Positions 12,142 through 23,195 of a stretch of 64,000 nt of DNA are shown in pieces. A program made the position numbers and the translations under genes. Each line of letters opens with the position of its first letter. Positions within the stretch are counted from its first letter, which is position 1. The notes beneath the pieces are model-generated. The model did not search any database and was not told the DNA's origin. It saw only the letters and a list, made by a program, of their open reading frames with translations. Source of the DNA: Filosporella fistucella (lineage: Eukaryota > Ascomycota > Leotiomycetes > Helotiales); contig JAQJZZ010000011.1 of the NCBI GenBank assembly GCA_030077755.1, positions 2,294,001 to 2,358,000 on the forward strand, written 5' to 3'.

Positions 12142-14303
12142 ATGACACAATCCATCCTGGATACATTCAAGGGGTCCGACCCATATCCAGCAGCTACCCC
12201 GCTATCGCCAGACTCGACATGCATGATTTGTGGACAACTGAGCCTGGAGGCAATCATGAATGCTCCTAGCGTCTCACTCAAAGAGAACGACTTACGCCTG
12301 GATGAAAAGCAGTGGCTAGAATTGATGAACCAAAACCCTCCTATAATTCTGAAGATTTCTCACATCGAATTCGGTGCGTCTTCCTGCGATGTGTGCGATG
12401 TACTGCGTCAACATATATCGATGCAGCCACTCGCTGTGAAAGACCATGTTGAAGTATACCGGTGTGAGAGCCTCAGCGGCAGCATTCAAAGCTTATGGTT
12501 GTATCGTCCTGGGTCTGAGAACCGCCTCTTCAAAGTCACTCTATTCGCCGATGAAGGTAAGCCGAAAATGACAACACGGTAGTAGATTTGACTCTTGTCT
12601 CCAGGTAGCTGACGATACGACGTATTATGGCAGGGACCACTGCTGGGATGCTTTTCCCTTATCGTCCAATCCCAAACTCTCAGTCAGCTAAAACCATCCA
12701 AGACATCAAAAACTGGATCGATACTTGCAACAGTTCGCACTCAAGATGTTCTTACTCATTTTCTGGGGACAAGATATTCCACGAGTCTCCGTTGCCGACC
12801 AGAGTGATTGATGTGGGAGACTCGGGAGGAATAGTCCGCCTGGTAATTTCAAATCAGGTTCTCGCCCGATATGTTGCTCTAAGCCACTGCTGGGGAGGCA
12901 GCTCCCATTGTCGAACGACAAAGTCTTCATTGGAACAACACAAAAACTCTATCCAGATCACACATCTCACCAAAACAGTACAGGATGCTGTATACATTGT
13001 TAGGAAACTTGGGTTACGCTACCTATGGGTTGACTCATTATGTATTATCCAGGATGATGAGGAGGACTGGCTTCACGAAGCTGGTCAAATGGCAGCTGTA
13101 TATGAAGGCGCTTATCTAACTATCGCAGCATCCGCCTCGTCAGATGGATCAGGTGGGTGTTTTATGGATCGAGAGCCTCGAGAATTGGTTCGTCTTCCGT
13201 GCCAGACAGCCGATGACTCGGTCGATTACATGTATTTGGGAACGGTGGACACCATCAAGGAAGCTCAGAGGGTGTTCCAAGGGCCTCTCAACTCACGCGC
13301 GTGGGTGCTCCAAGAACATTTATTCTCTCGAAGAACTGTACACTTTGCCACTGATCAAGTGTATTGGGAATGTGACAAGTTTCTTATGGGACAAGACCGA
13401 TCGCAGGAGAGGGGGCTCATAGAGTTGAAGATTCCAATGAGGGCACTCCTCTCTTGTATCATTGGAGACATGCTGGGGCCAATTCGAATGCCACATCTGG
13501 TGAAAGAACCCCCTCAGAAACCTTTCTTAAGGGGAGACTTCTACAATTGGTGGGCAAGCACCATCCGCTACTTCAGCAAATGCGGTCTCACAAACCCCGG
13601 CGACAAACTTCCAGCTCTACTCTCTTTGTCAACGGAGCTAGGCAAACTCACAGGCGACGAGTATCATGAGGGGCATTGGAATTGGCTCCAGGGTATTCCG
13701 TTATTCATATCGAGTCTTCTATGGCATGCGGAAAAAGGTTACATGACAAAGCCGCCTTTCCGTGCGCCTTCGTGGTCTTGGGCAGCTCTCGATGGCCCTC
13801 TCGACTTTGCTGACACGATCGGTCCAGCCCTTATTTTCATTTTCCACCCTCAAGAAACCGACATGCGAGTTTTAAAAGTTGTTGAATTCGAGCCGATAGG
13901 CTTATCGCGTCGTAAATCTCTTCTCCTCTCAGCAGTGCTCATCTGTGTCTCTACAGTCTGTTTGGTTCCCCCGCCCATAATCAGAACGCTGTCCAAGTGT
14001 TATTTATGTGATAAAGCGCAAGATCTTAATTGCGTTAGATTAGCTGATGAGAATGGAAATGAAATCACTGGCGCTTTCACGTTCGACCTTAAGGAAACAC
14101 AGCCCTCAAATCTTTGGCTGTTGCCAACTCATTCTCGCGCGGTGAACAAAGGCCGACCAGCACCTGTTCACTTTGTTCTCTTAGTAGCAGAGGTGCCCAA
14201 CCAGCGAGCCTCTGGTATGGTTTGTGAAAGGGTTGGTGTAGGGCATATCGAAGACGCGCATATCGTTTTCAAACGCAGTCGACAGTGTGTCGTTCTCATC
14301 TAA
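12142..14303 (+). CDS. heterokaryon-incompatibility (HET) domain protein
   Basis: Two exons, 12142..12556 and 12634..14303, joined by a 77-nt intron (GTAAGC...GCAG); 694 aa. The start is the ATG at 12142. An N-terminal part with CMICGQL and CDVCDVL Cys pairs (possible metal site) precedes the HET domain at about 218-365: YVALSHCWGG, LWVDSLCIIQDDEEDW and AAVYEGAYLTIAAS are the family's three blocks, followed by RAWVLQEHLFSRRTVHF. HET domains act in allorecognition and trigger regulated cell death when activated; some carry a TIR-like fold. The C-terminal 300 residues are family-typical variable sequence with no domain I recognise. The gene is in tandem after CTP synthase, 360 bp away. The function assignment rests on the domain; the partner is unknown. 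Confidence 0.9.
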
Positions 14304-14982
14304 AGTCAATTGTGCTCAACGTCAGGCAAAGGAAGGGTTAATAGAGGGCTTTTCATCAGGGACGGTATAGAGCATATAGAGCAATGTGTCGGAATATTCC
14401 AAAAAAGGTTGAGAATCAATTAAATTACATGCTTATCCCTCAACTTCCCTCACAAACATTTGTCCCCTCCCTTGGGGGCGTCGGGACTATCCCACAGAGG
14501 GGGTCAAAAATCATAGGACACTGCAATATAGCATAACCATTCCTCCGCAATAATTTCTCCAAAACCCTGATAAGCTTCTCGAAAGAAATAAACCATTTAG
14601 AGAACGTTATGTCAACACTCTCTAACGTTAAATAGACATCGGGATGATCGGATGATGCGCGTCACATCCAAACTTAAAAGTTAAATTTAAAGTTTAGGTC
14701 AAACATGAGGCACTTGGCACAATCTATCTGGTACTTTAATTCTGTAAATGATTAATAAGTGGTGGAATAAGTTCTCATTCTTGTTTTGGGATTGAAAGGA
14801 GCCCGGAGGCGGGGGAAGAGAAGGGGCGACATATAACTTTATTCTCCTCCTCATCACTCCAGAAATCATCTTGCTCATTCACAATCAACCAACCAACTTC
14901 CAATCATCATTCAACCATCTTTCCTCTTCAAAGCCGAATCAAGAACTCTACCAACCAACCAACAACTCCCTCTCAACCCAAA
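14304..14982 (+). promoter_or_regulatory. intergenic and promoter of secreted Cys-rich gene
   Basis: A+T-rich upstream part. A TATA-like ACATATAACTTT lies near 14828-14840 and is followed by a pyrimidine-rich, CAACCAACC-rich leader that runs to the ATG at 14983. That is the architecture of a strongly expressed fungal gene. No other gene is seen. Confidence 0.45.
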
Positions 14983-15240
14983 ATGCAGTTTTCCAACCTA
15001 TCCACCCTCTTCCTCCTCTTTCCCCTCCTCGCCCAAGCCCAAAGTGGTTGTACCTACGAGACAGGTAACTACGTATCAACCTGCAAAATCGGAAACAACA
15101 AATTCTGCGGTGGTATGACCGGCATTTGTCCAGCGGGCAAAACGGAGAGTTTTGATGATACGGCTACGAAGGCGAATGAGCAGGCTTGTGTGGGTTTGGA
15201 GGCTAATGAGGGGTGTACGCAGATGGTGAGGTGTTGCTAG
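14983..15240 (+). CDS. small secreted cysteine-rich protein
   Basis: Single exon, 85 aa. The signal peptide is clear: MQF, then a Leu/Phe-rich core (STLFLLFPLLAQAQA-like), with likely cleavage after AQA or AQS near residue 20. The mature part of about 65 residues has eight cysteines (GCTYE, STCKIG, KFCGG, GICPAG, QACVG, EGCTQ, RCC), enough for four disulfides, and ends in Cys-Cys. Size and composition fit apoplastic effectors or small antimicrobial proteins, but no named family is recognised. A TATA box and a pyrimidine leader precede it, and the 3' flank is G-rich. There is no intron. Its neighbours (HET protein, pseudokinase) give no direct functional clue. Confidence 0.8.
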   Translation: MQFSNLSTLFLLFPLLAQAQSGCTYETGNYVSTCKIGNNKFCGGMTGICPAGKTESFDDTATKANEQACVGLEANEGCTQMVRCC

Positions 15241-15545
15241 ATTTGGGGAGGAGAGGGGTTTAAGGGGTTGTTGGATATGGGAGAGGGATTTGGGGAGAGT
15301 GATTTGGATGGTGGATAAGGGATGGAGGAAGTGGTGACGGTTGGAGTTGTATTGTTAAGTGGGTGATGTCATAGAAGAGTTCGTTTTTGAGCCTTTGTTG
15401 AAAGAAATCATGAGACCAATATCAAAACTCAAGGAGCTCAGAAACGGAACCACTCAGAACAATAAGATAAAATAAAACCCAACTTCAATTCTAGTAGTTT
15501 CTGTACACTGACAAGTAAACTCCTCTCCTCTATCGACGGCCACAC
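15241..15545 (+). other. G-rich 3' flank, possible G-quadruplex
   Basis: Immediately after the stop codon of the Cys-rich gene there are repeated runs of three to four G on the plus strand (about 15245-15297: GGGG, GGGG, GGGG, GGG, GGG, GGGG with short loops). The RNA of the gene would carry the G-rich strand in its 3' UTR. No gene here. Confidence 0.35.
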
Positions 15546-16686
15546 TCACAACCCCAGCCCCCCACCTCCCTTCGCAGCCCTTTCAACCCACGAATCCATC
15601 ATATCAACGAGCTGCATTCCCTCGGTAGTATTCGCCCTAAACCCACCCCACAAATACTCAACTCTATTCACCAGCTCCAGAGCCGAAGGTCTATCATCCG
15701 GATGCGGCTGCAACATCTGTCCCACAATCTCTCTGATCCCAGCTGAGAAACCTTTGTCGTTCATTCGAGAGATGTTCCAGTCGTAGTTGTAGGGTCTGGG
15801 GGGAGGGATCCCGGTCATCATCATGTAGACTGTTGCGCCTAGCATCCAGATCTCGGATTTGCGAGTGTGGAAAAGCTGATTTTTGTAGAGTTCCTGGCGT
15901 GGAGTTAGTATCTATGTTGTACGTGGGTACGAAAAGGGTACAAACAGGAGGCCAAAATAACTGTTTAATAAAAGGCGCATCTTCCTTTCTCTCTACACCC
16001 GCAGCAATTCCCCCATGATTTCCGGAGATTTTTGCCCATTGGAAACCACCCAACTTACATTCTCCATACGTCTCGTCTCCTTTGGGCCTCTTGAACCATA
16101 TCTGGCTGGGACTTACATCCCTAATCAGAATAGTGTGCCAATCATCATCATGTTTCATATATTCTCCGGGAATACCTTCGGTCTCTTTAACGCCATGATG
16201 CAGCCAGAGTAAAGCTTTCGAAATCGATTTTAGGACGTGCCAGCAGAAGCCTTCAGGGAGGGAAAAGCGCTGAAAGTTTTGCGATGCTAGGACTTGCCAC
16301 GACGGTACGTCGTCGAATTTCGGCATTGAGTTTGGGGAGGGCAGAAGGTAGGATAGAGAGCCGGCTGTCATGTCTTCCCAGACTGTGATGTCGCCCACCT
16401 CGCCAGCTAGGACAAAGCCGGGTTGTTCTCGGGTGTGGACGATGTCTACCAATGAGATAATGTTTGGATGGTTGAGGATGAGGGAGAGAGATTTTCCGCA
16501 TGTTGGGATGATGGCGGATGCGAGAGAGGTGGTATATGTATCTTCTTTGGGGTCTTTGCAGACGGTCCTGGGAATTTTGGTTGCCAGGAAGGAGGCATTA
16601 TCTGACACGCGCAGAACTTGGATGGTGGAGGCTAGATATTGAGACTCCTCAGGATCGCGAGCGATATAACGGGGATAGATGGGCAT
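15546..16686 (-). CDS. protein kinase-like protein, probable pseudokinase
   Basis: Two exons, complement(15546..15893, 15946..16686), with a 52-nt intron containing ACTAAC; 362 aa. The kinase fold can be followed: VAIK-like lysine in FLATKIPR (K37), LNHPNIISLVDIV (beta4), a helical segment ending ALLWLHHGV, catalytic loop IRDVSPSQIWF (D190, but Gln where Asn is expected), activation-segment start KLGGFQWAK (213-215 GGF in place of DFG), then PPELY and a C-lobe with EIWMLGATVYMMMTG and the RPSALELV helix. The metal-binding Asp of DFG is missing and the catalytic-loop Asn is changed, so phosphotransfer is doubtful. It may act as a scaffold or regulator. There is no transmembrane or extra domain. 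It is co-oriented with the flavin fusion gene upstream, with no overlap. Confidence 0.78.
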
Positions 16687-16908
16687 GATGAGAATATTGG
16701 ATAGGTTCGCAGTGTATTGTGAATCTTGAGGAGCGAGAAAATTAGAATCAAGACAACAGACCTTTGGTGAGTTTGGTTAAACAAGCAGGCGAGGAAGTGG
16801 AATGTGAGGAAATATGCAATGTCTTACCTGGAATGTGGTACTCTCGAGAACACCGCTACCGGGGGACAAAATTTGCTGCAAGGTAGAATTGGTATATAAC
16901 AGCATCAA

Positions 16909-18791
16909 TCAATAATTGAAATCCTCATAAAGAGCTGTTTTGCCTTCCAGCCACTGAAGCAACATATTTCGGAAGGCTGTTCCGGTGCATAAATACCACT
17001 TAATTGCCGAATCCGATGACAGATCGTGGTTGGACATTCTGCGCTTCTCTACCTTCGCATCGGAACTCAGGAGTTTCTTCCACTGGTCAGAATCCTCATC
17101 TATCTTTCCCGTCACAAATAATTTCGTCGACTTCGGAAGATCTGGAATGCGCTCGAAAGTGTCGACTGCCAGTGGCACATCTTCGCCTCTTATCGTCCAG
17201 TAAAGGTTCAAATGCGCCAGATCAAGATCTTGAGCTTGGGCTAGCAAAGGTGTAATACCGACGCCACCTGCTACAAAAGAAATGTCCTCTCCATCACATT
17301 GCTGAATAAAAAACTCGCCACCAAAACCTTGCAAGGGGATCTCCAATTCCGATCTGATATTATGCCTGAACAGAAAGTCTGTGACCGCTCCGACTTTCCT
17401 AATAGTCATCTCGAATTGATCATGTCCGTCCAGAGCATCTTGTCTCGAGGAAACGGTAAAGGTACGAAGAAAATCATCGTTGAGACTTTTAGGGTCATCA
17501 TCGCGCATGTGACTATACCCAATATCCAACTCATCCTGGAAACTAAGCGCAGCATATTGACCTGGCTTCCACTTGCTTGCCTTGGTAGGATCTGCAATAT
17601 GAAAGCGAAATCTGCCAATCGTAGGTGTGATGATTTTCTTGTCAATAAGCTTAGCATAGATTTGATTGTCTGAGGCTCCCACAACATTCTTCGTTTCACT
17701 TGAAAGATAGCGCACTGGAGGATTGTAGGGAGAATATTCTCCTTCTTCGCCACGGAAGGCCAATCCATCGGAGACGAATTGTGCGCCTTCAACTTTGATC
17801 TTGACTACAAGATTTGTGTGTGACATGAGTAGTGAAGCTTCTTTGCCGGCTAATATATCTGTTGTTCCTGTAACATACAGAACATCGCCGGTTGAAAAAT
17901 CAGGAAATACAAGTCCTGCCCGAGGAGTTGTCTTCAGGTTCCCTAGGGTTTGGTATAATCGGTTGCCAGAGTACTATAGAAATATTTAATATTTTTGTTT
18001 TATTGTTATTACAATCGCACCCACCTCTGGATATGCAAGAGTAACGCCCGATTCATCATTCGACAATACTCGAACGAATCCTGGGGGTCCTCCTCGATGA
18101 TTTGTATCCATATCTGATTCGTGGTTGGAGGATGAAATAAAGAACAAGTCTGATTTCCCGAGCAGGTCAACGGCTGCCTGAGGTAGGGGAAGTGTAGTAG
18201 AAATGAGCTTTGGTTGGGGGATGTGTTGCACGATTCGTTTCTTGTTCAAGTACTTCGGACAATTGCCTGAAAAAAGTCAGCATCTGTCTCTCAAGTCTAG
18301 GGCGATTAGCTACCAAGACTTTGTTCAATCTTCACGACTAGCTGAACTTCTCCGACGCCCTCTTCGGTGGCTGCAAGCGCGCCGGCGACCATACGCCCAT
18401 ATAGCTTTATTCTTCTCCGTGCTTCAAGATTGATCCCAAGTCCACCCACCATCTTTCCCGTTCCCTTCTCTTGCACAACTTCTCCATCGGGAGTATCTCC
18501 TAGCAGGATTTTCATGACGGGATCATGCTCGCGAGCTACTGTCGTTTTGACCCCAATGATTGACTGTGCGATAGGTCTCGAGAAGCCTTGTTCACCAGCC
18601 CAAAGAGTTGTCCACGGTCTTCCCTCGGAGTCTAGGGTACCAAGAGCAATCATAGGGCAGTGTACAAGAATATTTGAGGCATGCGGGGAGAGGAATGGCG
18701 AGGTCGGATTGTCCATCTGCGGAACTCTGAGCATCTTGTGCATTTCCTCCTCTCCTTGGTGCCATTGCGCATGAGCTTCGTAGAAAGCCAT
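16909..18791 (-). CDS. PNPOx-like flavin domain fused to ferredoxin-reductase-like oxidoreductase
   Basis: Three exons, complement(16909..17973, 18025..18266, 18314..18791), 594 aa; ATG at 18791 (MAFYEAHAQWHQGEEEMHK). The N-terminal half, about 1-280, is a pyridoxamine-phosphate-oxidase-like split barrel (ALGTLDSEGRPWTTLWAG, NRLYQTLGNL, PRAGLVFPDF, GDVLYVTGTTDIL). The C-terminal half is an FNR-type reductase: LIDKKIITPTIGRFRF, FAD site RTFTVSS, the NAD(P)-phosphate loop VAGGVGITPLLAQ and the terminal nucleotide motif CTGTAFRN. No ferredoxin [2Fe-2S] cysteine cluster follows, unlike three-domain bacterial relatives. A role moving electrons from NAD(P)H via FAD to a flavin or heme-type site in the barrel is inferred. 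The substrate is unknown. Confidence 0.85.
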
Positions 18792-19808
18792 GGTGTCAAT
18801 TTGATCCACGTTCAACGGCGTATTTCAAGGAGGTTGATGAAGGCAAAGGGAAGAGAACAAGACAGATAACGGTCTCATCGTCGCGATTTGGACTTCATGT
18901 CGTGATGAGGCGTGCTGTTGATTAATCAGACAGCAGCAGCCTGGGCGTTCGGCGATACAGCGAACTGCGGGGTGTGGCACCTTGCAGGGACTAGCGCTGA
19001 GAATGATTCCATAAGCGCTATGGAGTACCCAGCAGTGCCCAACGTATTCTGTGGCAGTTACTTCTAGGCAGTGATAGGTTCCGGATATTTTCGCTGGATC
19101 CCTCAAAGTCATCATTGGCAGCAGCAACGCCATCAACACATCTGTATATGCTCTTTAAATCCGTCCTATTAAATGCATCACGGTTAATATCTTGGGTGAG
19201 TCAGTTGAATGGTTGTATCCAGGGCAAGCCGCCCTACTGCTTAGTAAGTATCAGACCTGACAATGCCAACTTGGAGTAACTTGAGGTTCAGAACAAACTT
19301 ATGGGAACAAGTATCAGATAATTTCCAAGTTCCTGGTCTAAAATATCAGAATGTTATCAGAGACAAGCAGCCTCTACTCTAAGCTCTCGAAGCAGGTATA
19401 GAAATTCCTGCGGTTGCTCTTTGATTAGTAGTCTTTTTAGCAACACCAAATTGTCACACCAAATGACCTCGGATAACATTATACGTCTAAATGATACTGT
19501 ATAAAAGACATCACTGATTTTCCGAAGCTTCATGTCTGCCTTCGGCCAATTTGAAAAGATTCAGTCCTCATAGATGGCTGTTATTTTGGTGTTCTAGAAG
19601 AGGACTGAGAGCAACAGGGACAAAATGATACTCTCGATTGCACTAAGACGCACGTATCTCGTCATCCAGCCCACTTTTAAGTTTTGTCCTTGATGACTCT
19701 TTTTGAACTTTAGACTATCAGAACTTCCTTAGCATCTTTATAGACCGGACCTTTTACTTCCAAGGCACGTTTGAAGACCGTCCCCCCCAAAGCCATCACA
19801 ACACCATC
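18792..19808. other. intergenic 1.0 kb between divergent genes
   Basis: Shared upstream region of the flavin fusion (-) and the SDR (+). A CTTTATAGACC element lies about 70 bp before the SDR start. No coding frame or repeat is supported. Confidence 0.4.
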
Positions 19809-20687
19809 ATGTCCACGTTCGACCTCAACACTATCTTCGGGGTCCACGGCATCGTTGCAGTCATTACAGGAGGCGGGTCAGGAATCGGTCTCTACATCGC
19901 CAACGCCCTTGATGCCGCTGGTGCAAAAGCCGTTTACATAATTGGACGTCGTCTCCCACCTCTTGAAAAGGCGGCCCAGGCAGCAAAAAACAAATCTATA
20001 ATTGCTCTCCAAGGCGACGTGACCTCCAAAGAATCTCTGTTCTCCCTCGCCTCCATTGTTGAAAAGGAACAAGGATATATCAATGTACTATTTGCAAATA
20101 GTGGGATCCTTGGTGTAGAGGCAGCGAAAATGGGGTTAGGTCCCAAGCCGACTTTGAAGGAGTGGAAAGATGCGATGTGGAAGCCGAGTATGGAGGAGTT
20201 TACAAACACGTTTCATGTTAATGTTTCTGGTGTTTTTTATACCTCTCTCGCGTTCCTGGAATTGCTTGATGCAGGGAATAAACAAGGGAACTTGGAACAG
20301 AAATCTCAAATCGTTATTACGTCCTCCATCGCAGGATTTTCTCGCACAATAGCAGCAGGTGTACCATACAGTACCTCCAAAGCTGCGACTACGCATCTGG
20401 TCAAAATGTTAGCGACGAAATTGATTGAGTGGAAGATTAGAGTTAATGGCATTGCGCCAGGATTGTTCCAAAGTGAGATGACGGAGGGTTCGAAGGCTTT
20501 TGTGGGTGAGGATCCGACGAAGGAGGGCGGATTAAGAAAAGAGTTTTGCCCACTAGAGAGAACGGGGAGAGAGGAGGAAATGGCTGCTACGGCATTGTTT
20601 TTGGTGGGAAGGGGAGGAGGGTATATGTCTGGGAATGTGATTGTAGCTGATGGAGGGAGAGTGGGACAGTTACCTTGTGTATACTAG
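19809..20687 (+). CDS. short-chain dehydrogenase/reductase
   Basis: Single exon, 292 aa. Classical SDR: coenzyme motif TGGGSGIGLYIA (about 20-31), GRRLPP after beta2 suggesting NADP preference, LQGDVTSKE, the NAG-like motif FANSGILG, the catalytic Ser in VITSSIAGF, the YSTSKAATTHL active-site Tyr and Lys, VNGIAPGLFQSEM and GNVIVADGG. An insertion after NSGILG (KMGLGPKPTLKEWKDAMWKP) is somewhat longer than usual. It is an NAD(P)-dependent alcohol/ketone oxidoreductase of cytosolic type, and the substrate cannot be inferred. The gene is convergent with the secreted Ser/Thr-rich gene, which ends 204 bp away. Confidence 0.9.
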   Translation: MSTFDLNTIFGVHGIVAVITGGGSGIGLYIANALDAAGAKAVYIIGRRLPPLEKAAQAAKNKSIIALQGDVTSKESLFSLASIVEKEQGYINVLFANSGILGVEAAKMGLGPKPTLKEWKDAMWKPSMEEFTNTFHVNVSGVFYTSLAFLELLDAGNKQGNLEQKSQIVITSSIAGFSRTIAAGVPYSTSKAATTHLVKMLATKLIEWKIRVNGIAPGLFQSEMTEGSKAFVGEDPTKEGGLRKEFCPLERTGREEEMAATALFLVGRGGGYMSGNVIVADGGRVGQLPCVY

Positions 20688-20891
20688 GGCCTTATAGATG
20701 ATGCCTCCATATGAGGAAACGATTCAAATGAATGAATAAAGAGAGGATTTGATATAGAAGAAGAATCATTTCGAAAACTATAGTGTCCAATCTAAGTAAA
20801 TTAAATGAATCATGAATCCTATCCACGTAACACAAGCCCCTCCAAAACGCCCCAACTCCTTTTCCATAACTAGTCACTAAATCACCAAATC

Positions 20892-22525
20892 TCAAACGGC
20901 CCAACTCTCCACAAAGACACATTGTTCCCCACCATTGACCCCAGTTCCCAAAACCGCAACATTCCCATCTTGTCCATAACTTTGCACCCCGTAGCTGCCC
21001 TGAACAGCCCCTTGATCACCAACAAACAACATACAGTGATTGGCTCCTACCAGTCCTACCTTCTGCTGACTCACACACCAGAGTTGTTCAGGAGGTTGAA
21101 GTGTACGTGCAGGAGGCGAAGGACCACCACATACTTGACAGGGCTGAAGAGAGATATTTGAGTCTTGGTAGAGAGGGAGTGCAGTCCAGGAAGTGGAAGC
21201 CGTGAGACACATGCCTAATTCACGGTGGAAAAGGTAGCCGAAGGAGTTACAGGTGCCTGTCAGTGAAGAAGCAGGATCAGATGGGGGAATCTGAAAGAAG
21301 AGGATGGTATCTGCTGGTAGAGAAGCGGGATCCAGGAGTGCGAATGCAGTGCTGTTTTCAGGGTAGGGAGATGGGAAGTTTATGGCGTACGAGGAATTGG
21401 TTGTTGGATCTGTGTAATAGGAGTGAAAGGAGGGGGAGCTGTTCATTATTCCCAGGCCGATCATGGATGGGAAACTGGATGGAGAAATTGATGTGGTGCT
21501 GCAAACTGGGGGCGGGATCGGGGTTGGGATTGCACTGGACGCAGGTGGTGTGCATGAAGCTGTGAAGCTGAGATCAAAAGTTGGGATTGAGGGTGAACTG
21601 GTCATTGCTACACCTCCACCTCTACTTCCTTCTGTTGGACTCGCACTTCCTTGGATTGGAGATGTCGTCGCTGTTGACATGTTTGCGGTCATGTTCCCAG
21701 ATGGTACGAGTACGGGGAAACCATCCACCTTTGTGAGCTTCAAGCTTATGAATTGGGACCTGGCTGGAAGATTCCTCTCAAAGATCGCTTGTACAGAATT
21801 GCCGCTGTCGAGGGCGAAGGCCGCTGCACCGTTTGCGAACGAAGCATTATTCCAACCAAACTCTGTCCCGGCAGTAAAGGATATAAAGTTAGATCTTCTC
21901 GTCAGCACCGAATATGACTTCAAGGCAAGAGTCATTGATCCATTGGTCCCGTCTGTATAGTATCCACAATCTTCGCCTGGGAACGATGAAACGAGATAAC
22001 TATTGTTGATCCACAATCGGGCTGCCTCTGAGGCATTCGAAGTCATACTTCCGTCTGCCATTAAGTATTTGCCATTGTTTAGGCTTTGACGTTTGATTTT
22101 TTGAGCACCAGAGACGCTTGCAATGTAGGTTAAGCCCGTTTCTGTGTTGGGGCTGCGAATGTTATTAGGGTATTATGTGCAGCTTGGCTAGAACTCACTT
22201 TGGCCAAATAGCCGAGCTAGAAGTACTGGCTGATGCATTTTTTGTGACCGTCGATGTTACAGTTGCAATTTGTCCTGTGGCTAACGTAGTCGTGACTGAG
22301 GGTAAGGATTGTGATGAGATTCGTAGGAGCATTTGTGACTGTGATCTTGCATCCACATTCATGTCGGGAAAAAACAGTATTCGTCGGACAATAAGTCTGA
22401 ATAAGAACTGGAGACTCGACTACCATAGATACCATACAAACAACATCCCTTTTCTTGAAGAATTCAGGTGTACAGCCGAGACCCTCGATTGCGACAGCCA
22501 ACGACATCAACAAGAGGAGCTTCAT
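20892..22525 (-). CDS. secreted Ser/Thr/Pro-rich protein of unknown function
   Basis: Proposed exons complement(20892..22152, 22199..22295, 22357..22525), 508 aa. The N-terminus is a signal peptide (MKLLLLMSLAVAIEGLG). A Thr-rich stretch (VTTTLATGQIATVTSTV), a globular segment (GLTYIASVSGAQKIKRQ...CGYYTDG...), a Ser/Thr/Pro-rich linker with SPTEG and CTPPASS, and a second globular segment with paired cysteines (CQVCGG, LWCVSQQKVGL, GGEQCVFVE) follow. The last intron (22153-22198) is well supported by phase. The first (22296-22356, GTGGAT...TCAG) is only a phase-consistent guess, because the Cys-rich N-terminal frame and the Thr-rich frame do not otherwise join. If that intron is not real, the gene is frameshifted. 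Probably extracellular or wall-associated; no enzyme motif is seen. Confidence 0.62.
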
Positions 22526-23195
22526 AACGAAATGAAAATGATCTGTAAAAATAGTGACAGAAGAGGAAGATGCTGATCTTTTCCGTTTGAAAATTGGTGG
22601 ATGATACCATTTTAAGGTCCTCCAGCTTGTTGGAATGGGGGCTGGTGATGGAATGCATAGCGTGAGTCTGGTTGCGATGCTGCGAGGAGAGGGATGGCAG
22701 GATCAGAGACAACAACGTGAGGTGCACGAGGAATAGAATATTATAATATGCTATTAAAGCAAGATTTTTCAGAAATTCCTGAGTATCTCATGGATTCATG
22801 CCTAACCCCACTGCGCTCACGAACTTTCGTGAATGCAGAGAGAACCTAAAGAACCAAATATAAAGAAGTACAGTCCTCGCAGCTAGACGTCCCTTTCTTA
22901 AAGGAAGCTATATAATCATGTTGCCAACTTCGTACATTGGAATCGCGATTATTATCGCAAGAATAGCAGTTGTAGCTGTATGATGGTTGAGACAAAAGTT
23001 GGATAAGGGAAGTTGGAAAATCTGCTCAGGCACGGTCTCCACAGTGCTTGGGCGCTAGCGGTATAGCGTGCTTAGCACTGAAATTAGACCGGTCGCACCC
23101 CCTCAAACGCTGATTCCTGATCGCCAGCGTCCTTGGAACCTCACCCGGGCTGTACATAATGAGTCTTCTCTTCCAGTCCCTTTAATCATTGAAAT
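22526..23195. promoter_or_regulatory. divergent promoter region
   Basis: Lies between the secreted-protein gene (-) and the Zn2Cys6 gene (+). TATA-like elements AATATAAAG (near 22857) and CTATATAATC (near 22907) fit the regulator gene. No other gene is supported. Confidence 0.4.
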
